Shown piece by piece: positions 9,363 to 17,214 of a stretch of DNA of 64,000 nucleotides (positions are counted from its first letter, which is position 1; each line of letters begins with the position of its first letter). The stretch lies in NCBI GenBank assembly GCA_037443565.1, contig JBBIOB010000001.1, positions 102,735-166,734 on the forward strand, in the 5' to 3' direction. Position numbers and translations under genes: made by a program. The stretch is from Fervidifonticultor_A sp037443565 (GTDB taxonomy: Bacteria > Sysuimicrobiota > Sysuimicrobiia > Sysuimicrobiales > Humicultoraceae). The notes under the pieces were generated by a model. The model had not been told where the DNA came from, made no database searches, and saw only the letters and a program-made list of their open reading frames with translations.

Positions 9363-10262
9363 CTACGGCAGGAAGTGCGGCTGCGTCCACGCGACGCCGC
9401 CGTTGGACGAGTACACTCTTGCGCGGACGTAGCCCTCGTCGCCCCGCGGTCGATAAGCCGGATCCAGCCCGCCGACCGTGGCCAGGATCCCGCCGCCTGA
9501 GCCGATGAAGTGCGTCGTGTAGCGGTAATTGTGCTCAGGGGCGATGTGGACCACGATGGCGCCGTCGCGGAACTCGATCTCGCGCAGCGTGACTTCGGTC
9601 GACGCGTAGAAGTCGCCGCGCTCCAACGCCCCCAGGACGGCCGCCGCCGTCTTCTCGCGGGCACGGACGACGACCCAGGCTCCGCCCGGCAGAGAGCGGT
9701 GTCCCCAGCAGTCGCCGCGGAAGTGATGCGCGTCGTCGGCGGCCACCGCCCACACGCGCTGCCCTCTCTCGAGCAGCCGGTCCCACATCTCCTCGACGCC
9801 CGGCCGTCCGTCGCCGCCGAAGTTGTTGCTCTCGGTGCTCGTGTTGAGGATCTCGAGCAGATAGGCGCCGCGCACGGCGCGCATCTCGGCGTCGCCAAAC
9901 GCCCACCGGTAGTTGGGGTGGTTGACCTGGGGGATGCCTCCAGCGGCGCGCGCGGCCTCGACCTCGCGCTGCAGCAGCAGCGAGACGGTCTCTTCCCTCG
10001 GGAGCTCCGACCGGGCGGCGCTGCCCAGTGAGTTCACGTGTACCGGCTTCCCCTCGGCGAACAGGCTGATCTCGCACCCCGGGATCAGCAGCAGCGAGTG
10101 GTCCGCGCGGTTCCACGCCGTCACGTCCGTCACGGCGTTGTGGTCGGTGATGGCGAGGAAGTCATAGCCGCGCGCCTGGTACCAGCCCGCGACCTCCTCC
10201 AGCGGCGCGTCGCCGTCAGAATTGTTGGTGTGCGCGTGCGTGTTACCCTTGAGCCACATCAT
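9363..10262 (-). CDS. PHP-domain metal-dependent hydrolase (CehA/McbA-like)
   Basis: A 299-residue metallo-hydrolase of the PHP superfamily. Metal-binding landmarks are seen in order: HAHTNNSDG near the start, ITDHN, IPGCEIS, VNHPNY and DDAHHF. It starts at ATGATG (10262), overlapping the end of the MFS gene by 20 bp, so it is translated with it. Members hydrolyse phosphoesters or carbamate-like bonds. As the last gene of the long minus-strand run it may process an imported organophosphate or amide, but this is not shown by sequence. Downstream, 9148-9362 is a 215 bp gap with no clear gene. Confidence 0.82.
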   Translation of the reverse strand: MMWLKGNTHAHTNNSDGDAPLEEVAGWYQARGYDFLAITDHNAVTDVTAWNRADHSLLLIPGCEISLFAEGKPVHVNSLGSAARSELPREETVSLLLQREVEAARAAGGIPQVNHPNYRWAFGDAEMRAVRGAYLLEILNTSTESNNFGGDGRPGVEEMWDRLLERGQRVWAVAADDAHHFRGDCWGHRSLPGGAWVVVRAREKTAAAVLGALERGDFYASTEVTLREIEFRDGAIVVHIAPEHNYRYTTHFIGSGGGILATVGGLDPAYRPRGDEGYVRARVYSSNGGVAWTQPHFLP

Positions 10263-11514
10263 TGCGCCGCTCCTGTGGTGGGCGCGCTCGCAGAGGACCC
10301 AGCGCCGCGATCCCGGCCAGCGGGCCCAGGGCCAGCAGGCCAAACGCCCAGCCCCACTGGCCCGAAGCACTGAACCCCAGCGTCTTGCCCAGATCCATCG
10401 CCAGGCCGGCCACCGCGGGCGACGCCGCGGTGGCCGCCCATCCGAACAGCATCTGGACCGCAAACGCCCCGCCCAAGGAGCGGGGAGGCACCACCTCCAT
10501 CAGCGCGGCAGTGTACGATGGGGAATCTGCCAGGCTGACGGTACCGTAGGCCAGGGCGACCGCTGCGGTGAGCGCGATCGGCGCAGCCACAAGCCATCCA
10601 AAGGCCAGCGAGCAGACCAGGCTTGCGGTCAGCATGACGGTTGCCGCCCGCGCCCGGCCCAGGCGGTCCGAGAGCCGGCCGCCGGCAATCGCGCCGGTCG
10701 CGCCTCCCAGGCCAACCGCGCCCGCGGCCAGCAGGCCTCCCCACGCCAACGCGGCGCCTTCAGGATGCCCGTGGGCCGCGAGCGAGGCGACCATGAACGG
10801 TGCGAGCCAGCCCCATAGGCCGAACAACTCCCAGTTGTGGCCGGTATAGGCCACGATGACCCGACGCGCCGGGACATTCTTCAAGACATCGCCGAGATAC
10901 CGCGAGAGGGTGGGCGGGCCCGCGGTCGCGGCTGCCGTCACGCTGGGGACCCTCCAGGCCATGACGAGGGCGCCCAGTAACTCGAGCACGCCGATCGCGG
11001 CCATCGTGGCCCGCCAGCCGATCTGCGGCGCAAGCACGCCGACATAGAACAGCGGGATGGCGTACGCGGCGACGATTGTGGCGATGTAGATCCCGGTGGC
11101 CGCTCCCCGTCCTGCCGCGGGAACGGTGTCGGCAATCTGCTTCAGTGCCGGAAGGTAGAGGCCGCCGATGAGCACACCGACGAGCAGGCGCAATGCCAGT
11201 CCGGAGGCGAAGTCGCGCGCCGCCAGGGCGAAGAGGAGGTCGCCGAGCCCCACCAGCGCGGCCGACACCACCATGATCGGCTTGCTCCGCATCCGGTCGA
11301 GCAGGAAGCCCACGACCACATACGCGGCCAGCGTCCCCAGCTGAAAAGCCCCCAGGATGATCCCGGCCTGGCTGCTGCTCAGGTGCCACTCGGGCCCGAC
11401 GACTGGGATGAGCACGGAGAAGGTGAGCCCGGTCTGGTGGGCCAGGAACTGTCCGATACAGAGGGTTACGAAGCCGGCGGTCCAGCCCCTCCGGCCCGCG
11501 GCGGCGTCAGCCAT
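10243..11514 (-). CDS. MFS transporter
   Basis: A 423-residue major facilitator carrier with about twelve hydrophobic segments. The loop between helices 2 and 3 has the family motif form GFLLDRMRSKPI, and the equivalent second-half loop reads GGRLSDRLGRAR. The start at 11514 (MADAAAG) overlaps the upstream kinase-like gene by 8 bp; longer starts run deep into that gene. It may export a product or import a metabolite of the amine pathway. No signature points to a specific substrate. Confidence 0.85.
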   Translation of the reverse strand: MADAAAGRRGWTAGFVTLCIGQFLAHQTGLTFSVLIPVVGPEWHLSSSQAGIILGAFQLGTLAAYVVVGFLLDRMRSKPIMVVSAALVGLGDLLFALAARDFASGLALRLLVGVLIGGLYLPALKQIADTVPAAGRGAATGIYIATIVAAYAIPLFYVGVLAPQIGWRATMAAIGVLELLGALVMAWRVPSVTAAATAGPPTLSRYLGDVLKNVPARRVIVAYTGHNWELFGLWGWLAPFMVASLAAHGHPEGAALAWGGLLAAGAVGLGGATGAIAGGRLSDRLGRARAATVMLTASLVCSLAFGWLVAAPIALTAAVALAYGTVSLADSPSYTAALMEVVPPRSLGGAFAVQMLFGWAATAASPAVAGLAMDLGKTLGFSASGQWGWAFGLLALGPLAGIAALGPLRARPPQERRNDVAQG

Positions 11515-12415
11515 TCCCGACCTGCACCAGGTACGCTCCCAGCCGGGGATCGCCGAGCGCGTCCCGGCAGCGGGCGAAGTGTACCGCGGCGTGCCCCGCG
11601 AACTCCGGGAGGGCCGCCGCCAGGTGTTGCGCCACAACGTACCACATCGCCTCGCGGAGCTCGGCGACGATCTTGAGGAGCCTCAGCCGGGCGAACGCGG
11701 CATCCGAGATCTCGCCGAAGTAGGTCCGCAGCAGCGCCTCATCGGTCTCGTCAGACGGCGAATGGTGAATGGCAAAGTTGGCCAGGTCGAAGAAGACGTC
11801 CCCATTCCCGGCGTACTCCCAGTCCACGATCCACGCCCGGCGGCCGTCATCGATCAGGTTGGGCCCCCAGAGATCGTTGTGACAGGGCCGGTGGGACACG
11901 CGGTCTGGGCGCATCGCCGACTCGATGCTGGACAGGGACCGGTAGAGAGCGTCGATGTCTTGCGGGAGCGGGGTGTCGAGCCGGCGGGAGACCTCGCGAT
12001 AGCCCTCCAGCGTCCTGAACGGCGAGAAGGATGTCTCGAAGGCCGCGCCCTGGTGGCACCGCCGGATCGCCCGGATCACGCGCTCGACCACCTCCGGTCC
12101 CGGCGTCTCGCCGGGCGCCAAGTGCCGACCATGGATGAACCGCATGACCGACACTCCCAGCTCGGGCAGGAAGCAGACCACTTCCGGGCCGACGCCGGCC
12201 TGCCCGGCGGCCAGCGCGCAGCGGTACTCCCGATGGCGGTCGACGCCCAGCAGGGCGGCGTCCGCCGCGCAGATCCGGACGACGTACGCCTCACCGTCGA
12301 CGTCGACCCGACAGCTGTAGTTGGTGATCCCGCCGGCCAGGGGCGAGATCGTCACCGCCTGGGCGTGCTTCCACAGCGGAATGTGGCTCAGCGCCTCGTC
12401 GATGGTGAGCGGCAT
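11507..12415 (-). CDS. Choline kinase/APH-like phosphotransferase (paralogue)
   Basis: A 302-residue kinase-like protein of the same family as 856-1758. The nucleotide loop AGGITNYSCRVD is at residues 27-38. The catalytic HND is at 179-181 with Asn186, and the metal motif IVDWEYAGNGDVFFDL is around 196-211. Both paralogues share the phrasing around these motifs and the internal S(F)SPF(R/Q)T region. It lies 26 bp after the permease gene, so it belongs to the transporter operon and probably phosphorylates something that enters by that route. An amino-alcohol such as choline or ethanolamine is plausible but unproven. Confidence 0.82.
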   Translation of the reverse strand: MPLTIDEALSHIPLWKHAQAVTISPLAGGITNYSCRVDVDGEAYVVRICAADAALLGVDRHREYRCALAAGQAGVGPEVVCFLPELGVSVMRFIHGRHLAPGETPGPEVVERVIRAIRRCHQGAAFETSFSPFRTLEGYREVSRRLDTPLPQDIDALYRSLSSIESAMRPDRVSHRPCHNDLWGPNLIDDGRRAWIVDWEYAGNGDVFFDLANFAIHHSPSDETDEALLRTYFGEISDAAFARLRLLKIVAELREAMWYVVAQHLAAALPEFAGHAAVHFARCRDALGDPRLGAYLVQVGNG

Positions 12416-12441
12416 CGGCCGGATCGGGGCCGCGTCCGGGT

Positions 12442-13227
12442 TTACGTCCCTGCCCGCCGCCGGAGGAACTCGGTCGACATGCCCAGGGCCACGGTGAGGA
12501 CGATGAAGACGACCGAGATGGCGTTGATGGTGGGCGAGAGGCCGAGCCTCACCGTGGTGTAGATCTGAATCGGGAGCGTCGTGTCGTTCCCGATGAGGAA
12601 GAACGTGGTGTTGAAGTTGTCAAAAGAGAGCAGGAACGCGACGACGCACGCGGCCACGATGGCGGGACGCAGGTACGGCAGGGTGATGAGGAGCACGGCG
12701 CGCAGGGGCGTAGCCCCCAGATCCTGTGCCGCCTCTTCGAGCGAGCGGTCGAACTTCTGGAGGCGTGCCGAGGCGATGAGCAAGACGAACGACGCGATGA
12801 ACGATGTCTGACCCAGCACCGCCGTCGGCAGACCGGCCCGCAGGCCCAGGCTGTCGAAGAAGATCAGCATCGATACCCCCAGGATGACGCCCGGGGTGAC
12901 CAGCGGCGAGAGTACGAGGGCATAGAGGAGTCCTTTGCCGGGGAACCGGTACCGCACCAGCAGGAACGCGGTCGTCACACCCAGCGGAATCGAGAGGGCG
13001 ACCACCGCCAGTCCGACGAGGACGCTGTTGCCCACCGCGCGGAGCAGCAGCGGGTCCTGGACGATCGCGGCGAACCACTGCAGGGTGAGCCCGCGCCAGG
13101 GGAACTGCGGCATGGCGCTGTCGTTGAAGGCGAGCGCGGCGACCACCGCCAGCGGCACATAGAGATACAGGAGGAAGATGCCCACGTAGAGCAGGGTGGT
13201 CACCCGGGCGAGCCACCGCGCCGTCAT
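12442..13227 (-). CDS. Polyamine-type ABC permease (PotC-like)
   Basis: A 261-residue inner-membrane permease with six hydrophobic segments and the ATPase-docking loop EEAAQDLGATPLRA. Size and position after a PotB-like partner match PotC of spermidine/putrescine importers. The ATG at 13227 overlaps the stop of the preceding permease by four bases, giving translational coupling. It works with 13224-14102, 14102-15220 and the binding protein 15272-16423. In this context, betaine, choline-like or methylated amines are alternatives to polyamines. Confidence 0.88.
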   Translation of the reverse strand: MTARWLARVTTLLYVGIFLLYLYVPLAVVAALAFNDSAMPQFPWRGLTLQWFAAIVQDPLLLRAVGNSVLVGLAVVALSIPLGVTTAFLLVRYRFPGKGLLYALVLSPLVTPGVILGVSMLIFFDSLGLRAGLPTAVLGQTSFIASFVLLIASARLQKFDRSLEEAAQDLGATPLRAVLLITLPYLRPAIVAACVVAFLLSFDNFNTTFFLIGNDTTLPIQIYTTVRLGLSPTINAISVVFIVLTVALGMSTEFLRRRAGT

Positions 13228-14102
13228 GGCGACTGGATCACCCTGCGGACCGACAGGCCGAACAGCCGCAGGAGGCCGACCACGAAGAGCAGCGACAGGG
13301 CAAGCAGGATGAACGCGAACGCCGAACCGAGATTCCAGTTCAGCGCGTCGTAGAAGCGACGATAGATGAGCTCGACGAACCAGACCGCCCCGCGGCCCCC
13401 CAGGAACGAGGGGACGACAAAGGTCCCGACGCTCAACATGAACACCATGATGCCGCCGGCGACCGCCCCGGGCACCACGTGCGGGAGGATGATATGGCGC
13501 AGCACCCGCAGGTGGCTGGCCCCCAGATCCTGCGCCGCCTCGATGAGCGAGGTGTCCAGGCTCTCCAGCACCGCGTACAACGGGAAGATCATGAACAGCA
13601 TGTACGCGTAGGTCATCCCCAGGATGACCGTCCCATCGCGGTAGAGGTACGACACCGGCTCGCCGATAAGGCCCAGGGTCCCCAGGATCTGGTTGAACAC
13701 GCCCTGCTCGGTCAGGATCAGCAGCCAGGCGTAGGTGCGGACGATCTCGTTGACCCAGAAGGGGATGAGGATGAGGATCAGCAGCCGCCGGCGCCACGAC
13801 GTCGCGGCCACCTTGGCCAGAATGTACGCGATCGGAAATGCGGCCACGAAGGACACCACGGTGACGGCCACGGCCGCGTACAGCGTCTTCACAAAGACTT
13901 TCCAGTACAACGGCGTGGTGAAGAAGGCGTGGTAATGGGTCAGCGTGTGCACGTCCACGGCCGTGCCGACCTGATCGTAGGGCAGCATGAAGCGCAGCGA
14001 GAGGTCCAGCATCTTGAGCTGGGGGATGACGAGCAGCAGGAGGACCCACAGGAGCGCGGGGATGCTGAGCACCGCCACCGCAGCTGCCGTCCGGCCGGAC
14101 AT
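13224..14102 (-). CDS. Polyamine-type ABC permease (PotB-like)
   Basis: A 292-residue permease with about six membrane segments and the EAA loop IEAAQDLGASHLRVL. Family members pair with a PotC-like subunit, here encoded directly downstream with a four-base overlap. The start codon overlaps the ATPase stop by one base at 14102. The N-terminus MSGRTAAAVAVL leads straight into the first helix. It forms the translocation pore for the substrate captured by the Tat-exported binding protein. Confidence 0.88.
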   Translation of the reverse strand: MSGRTAAAVAVLSIPALLWVLLLLVIPQLKMLDLSLRFMLPYDQVGTAVDVHTLTHYHAFFTTPLYWKVFVKTLYAAVAVTVVSFVAAFPIAYILAKVAATSWRRRLLILILIPFWVNEIVRTYAWLLILTEQGVFNQILGTLGLIGEPVSYLYRDGTVILGMTYAYMLFMIFPLYAVLESLDTSLIEAAQDLGASHLRVLRHIILPHVVPGAVAGGIMVFMLSVGTFVVPSFLGGRGAVWFVELIYRRFYDALNWNLGSAFAFILLALSLLFVVGLLRLFGLSVRRVIQSP

Positions 14103-15220
14103 CAGGGCTCTCCCTCGGGCAGGGCATAGGCGTCCTCGCTGGAGAACGTGACCGTCGCCGGTCCCCCCACCGCGGGCAGGACGGTAGTGCCCACATTCGG
14201 AACGACTACCGCCATCTGACGGCCGCTGGCTAGCCGCACGCGCATCCGAACCACCGGCCCCTCGTAGAAGACCTCCTCAAGCGTCCCCCGCAGGGCGTTG
14301 GCGCCTCCGGGGGTCTCGACGCCGGGCTCGTTCCCTGCGACACACCGCAGCTTCTCGGGGCGGACGAACACCAGGCCCTGACGGCCGGCCTCGAGCCGTT
14401 CGGGGTTCCGGCAGACCAGCCGGCCTTCGGGGGTCTCCACGACGACGCGCCCGTCCTCGACCGCGACGGTCCGGCCCGCGATGGCGTTGTTCTCGCCGAC
14501 GAAGTACGCGACGAACTGCGTCTGCGGCTGCTCATAGATCTCCGCCGGCGTGCCGATCTGCTCGATGCGGCCGCGGCTCATCACCGCGACCCGGTCCGAC
14601 ATCGCCAGGGCTTCACCCTGGTCGTGCGTAATGTAGATGAACGTTGTGCCCACGCGGTGCTGGATGGCCTTGAGCTCTTCCTTCATGTGCTCGCGCAGCT
14701 TGAGGTCCAGGGCGCCCAGCGGCTCGTCGAGCAGCAGCACGGTCGGCTCGATGATGAGCGACCGGGCGATGGCCACCCGCTGCTTCTCGCCCCCCGACAG
14801 CTCATCGACGCGCTTGCTCCCATACCCGGGAAGGTTGATGAGGTCGAGCTTGGCCGCCACGCGTGTGGCGATCTCACGCTCGGACACCCCGCGCATCCGC
14901 AGGCCGAAGGCGATGTTGTCGTACACGTTCATCAGCGGGAAGAGGGCGAGGTGCTGGAAGATCAGGCTGGTGGGCCGGCGGTTGGGTGGCACGCCCCGCA
15001 TCGGCCGGCCGCCGATCAGGATCTCCCCTTCGTCGGGATCGATGAATCCCGAGATCATGCGGAGGATGGTGGTCTTGCCGCACCCGCTGGGGCCGAGGAT
15101 CGAGAAGAACTCGCCTCGGCCCACGTCGAGCGCGACGCCGGCGACCGCCGTGATATCGTGGTAGCGCTTGGTGACGTTGACGAGCTCGACGTCGACGTCG
15201 CGCCGGTGGGGATCGCTCAC
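14102..15220 (-). CDS. Polyamine-type ABC ATPase (PotA-like)
   Basis: A 372-residue ABC ATPase. Walker A (GPSGCGKTT) is at about residues 39-47, followed by the signature LSGGEKQRVAIARSL and Walker B LLLDEPLGALD. A C-terminal TOBE-like domain follows, as in PotA. It energises the PotB/PotC-like pore. A perfect 14 bp hairpin lies between the binding-protein gene and this gene (15237-15267), which could lower its expression relative to the binding protein. Overlap with the next gene is one base. Confidence 0.9.
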   Translation of the reverse strand: MSDPHRRDVDVELVNVTKRYHDITAVAGVALDVGRGEFFSILGPSGCGKTTILRMISGFIDPDEGEILIGGRPMRGVPPNRRPTSLIFQHLALFPLMNVYDNIAFGLRMRGVSEREIATRVAAKLDLINLPGYGSKRVDELSGGEKQRVAIARSLIIEPTVLLLDEPLGALDLKLREHMKEELKAIQHRVGTTFIYITHDQGEALAMSDRVAVMSRGRIEQIGTPAEIYEQPQTQFVAYFVGENNAIAGRTVAVEDGRVVVETPEGRLVCRNPERLEAGRQGLVFVRPEKLRCVAGNEPGVETPGGANALRGTLEEVFYEGPVVRMRVRLASGRQMAVVVPNVGTTVLPAVGGPATVTFSSEDAYALPEGEP

Positions 15221-15236
15221 AGGACACCGGATGGGA

Positions 15237-15267
15237 ACCGGGGAGGCGGCGGAGCCGCCTCCCCGGT
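15237..15267 (-). promoter_or_regulatory. Intercistronic hairpin between binding-protein and ATPase genes
   Basis: A perfect 14 bp inverted repeat (15237-15250 with 15254-15267) with a 3-base loop and a GC-rich stem. No T-run follows on the minus strand. It sits after the binding-protein stop and before the ATPase start. In ABC operons such structures often protect the binding-protein message or cause partial termination, which raises binding-protein levels. This role is inferred from position. Confidence 0.6.
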
Positions 15268-15271
15268 GATA

Positions 15272-16423
15272 CTAGGCCGCCTTCAGCCGGTCCACGTACC
15301 CGGCGAACATATTCAGCCACCAGGTGTGCTCGATGCCGTACCACCAGAGGTTCCTGATGTCCTCGGGCGTGAACGACTCCTCGTACTGCTTCTTGATCGC
15401 CGGATCGAGGTGCGCCGCGGCGCCGTCGATAGCCGTGAAGTAGCCGCTCTCTTTCGTGAACAACGCCGCGTTGCTCGGATCGTACATGAAGTTCATCCAC
15501 GCGTAGGCGGCGTCGAGGTTCGTCGCGCCCCTGGGGATGGCGAAACCGTCCATCCAGGTCATGGCGCCTTCCTTGGGAGCCACGAACTTGATGTCATGCC
15601 CGGCGCGGTCGAGCTTCCAGCCGGTGCCGTCCCAGGTCTGCGCGATCCACACCTCTTCCGTGGTGAGGAGCTTCTCGATCTCAGCGGCCGTGGCCCAGTA
15701 GGTCTTCACGTTCTTCTTCTTGCTGATGAGGAAGGCGAGAATCCGGTCGAGGATCGGCCGGGCCCTCTCCTCGCTCACGTAGACGTCGCGCATGCGGTTC
15801 CCCAGCCCCATCCACAGGCCGGTCGAGACGAACACGTGGAAGGTCGCCCGATAGGCCACCCGCCCGGCGAACTGATCCTGGTGGACCGAGCCGTACGAAG
15901 TCGGCCGGCGGGGAATCCTGAAGGTGTTGTGGGAGATCCCTTCGGTGCCCCAGTCGAAGGGGAGCCCGTACCGTCTGCCCCTCGACATGCCGCCGAGGTC
16001 CTCGGAGGCCTTGACCATGCTGGGAATCAGGTTCCTGAAGTTGGGGATTCGCCGTTCGTCAACCGTCTGGTAGAGGTTGAAGTCGAGCGCGGCCGGAATC
16101 AAGGTGACCGAGGGCTGGACCAGATCGTAGCCGGTGGCGCGCGTGGCCCTGAGCTTGCTGATCAGCTCGCCGTTACTGGCGTAGTAGGTGACCCGCACAC
16201 TGTAGCCGGTCTCCTGCTCGAACTTCCTGACCAGGGGGGTCGGCGCGTAGCCTTCCCAGGTGAACAGGTTCAGCGTCCTGGCCGGCGCGGACTGCACCCG
16301 CTCCGGCCACGCGAGCGTTCGGCCCAGCACCGCCGCCGCGCCCGAGGCCAGGCCGGCCTTGAGCACGGTCCGCCGGGAGAGCTTGGCTTCCAGAGATCTG
16401 GAGCCATAGATGCCATCGGACAT
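15272..16423 (-). CDS. Polyamine-type substrate-binding protein with Tat signal (PotD-like)
   Basis: A 383-residue periplasmic binding protein of the PotD class. The N-terminus has a twin-arginine motif, SRRTVLK, followed by a hydrophobic stretch, so export is probably by the Tat route. The mature part opens with LNLFTWEGYAPTPLV, a hallmark of PotD-like proteins. The start was placed at the ATG at 16423, behind GGGGTGGG; a start 14 codons further up has no such signal. It is 99 bp after the corrinoid protein gene. The ligand is probably an amine, possibly the substrate of the methyltransferase encoded upstream. Confidence 0.88.
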   Translation of the reverse strand: MSDGIYGSRSLEAKLSRRTVLKAGLASGAAAVLGRTLAWPERVQSAPARTLNLFTWEGYAPTPLVRKFEQETGYSVRVTYYASNGELISKLRATRATGYDLVQPSVTLIPAALDFNLYQTVDERRIPNFRNLIPSMVKASEDLGGMSRGRRYGLPFDWGTEGISHNTFRIPRRPTSYGSVHQDQFAGRVAYRATFHVFVSTGLWMGLGNRMRDVYVSEERARPILDRILAFLISKKKNVKTYWATAAEIEKLLTTEEVWIAQTWDGTGWKLDRAGHDIKFVAPKEGAMTWMDGFAIPRGATNLDAAYAWMNFMYDPSNAALFTKESGYFTAIDGAAAHLDPAIKKQYEESFTPEDIRNLWWYGIEHTWWLNMFAGYVDRLKAA

Positions 16424-16522
16424 GATCCCACCCCATTCCCGGATGAGCTGCCGTGCACCTGTCAACGCAGGTTCCTTCTTCGCGTTCTGCCATGATGCTC
16501 CTTCACCAGGCCGACGGGGCGG

Positions 16523-17197
16523 CTAGGCGCGGCCGGCCGCGCGCATCTGTTCGACGAACTGGATGGCCAGGTTTACCCCGTCCTGTGCCGTCTCGCCGTA
16601 GCCATCCGCCTGGATCTTCCGGCAGTAGGCCTCTGTGACCGGCCCGCCACCGACCATGATCGTGTGTGTCTCGCGTATGCCGCGGGCATCGAAGAACTCG
16701 ATCACCTCGCGCATCGACGGCATGGTCGTGGTCATGAGGGCTGAGAGCCCCACGATCTGGGCGCCGGTCTCCTCGGCCTTCTCCACGAACTTCCCGGGGT
16801 GCACGTTCACCCCAAGGTTGTGGACCTCGAAGCCCGCGACCTTGAGCAGCGTCCCGAACAGGTCCTTGCCGATCGAGTGGACGTCGCCCTTGACGGTGCC
16901 GATCACGGCCACGCCGCGCTTCAGCCGGCCTTCACCCATGGCCATGATGGCCGGTTCCAGGACCTTCATCGCCTCCAGGAAGACCTTGGCGGCCATCATC
17001 AGCTCGGGCAGAAAGATCTCCATCGCCTGGAACTTCTGGCCGATGATCGCGATGCCGCGCGACAGGCCGTCGTCGATGAGTTTCAGGGGAGGAATGCCCG
17101 CGTCCAGGCCCTTCTGGACCAGGCGCGCGCCCGCCTCGGCGTCGTAGTCGAGGACCGCCTCTCTCAGACCTTCGAGGATCGCTGCTTCATCACTCAT
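16523..17197 (-). CDS. Corrinoid (B12-binding) methyl carrier protein
   Basis: A 224-residue corrinoid protein of the MtbC/MtmC type. An N-terminal helical cap (about residues 1-90) precedes the Rossmann B12 domain. The cobalt-ligand motif DVHSIG is at residues 105-110, with His107 as the lower ligand, and later loops GLSALMTTT and VGGGPVT complete the site. It shuttles the methyl group between the substrate methyltransferase (17215-18588) and an acceptor methyltransferase. It lies 17 bp after the MtmB-family gene. This is the usual size for a stand-alone carrier. Confidence 0.93.
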   Translation of the reverse strand: MSDEAAILEGLREAVLDYDAEAGARLVQKGLDAGIPPLKLIDDGLSRGIAIIGQKFQAMEIFLPELMMAAKVFLEAMKVLEPAIMAMGEGRLKRGVAVIGTVKGDVHSIGKDLFGTLLKVAGFEVHNLGVNVHPGKFVEKAEETGAQIVGLSALMTTTMPSMREVIEFFDARGIRETHTIMVGGGPVTEAYCRKIQADGYGETAQDGVNLAIQFVEQMRAAGRA

Positions 17198-17214
17198 GGT
17201 CTCCTCCACGGCTG

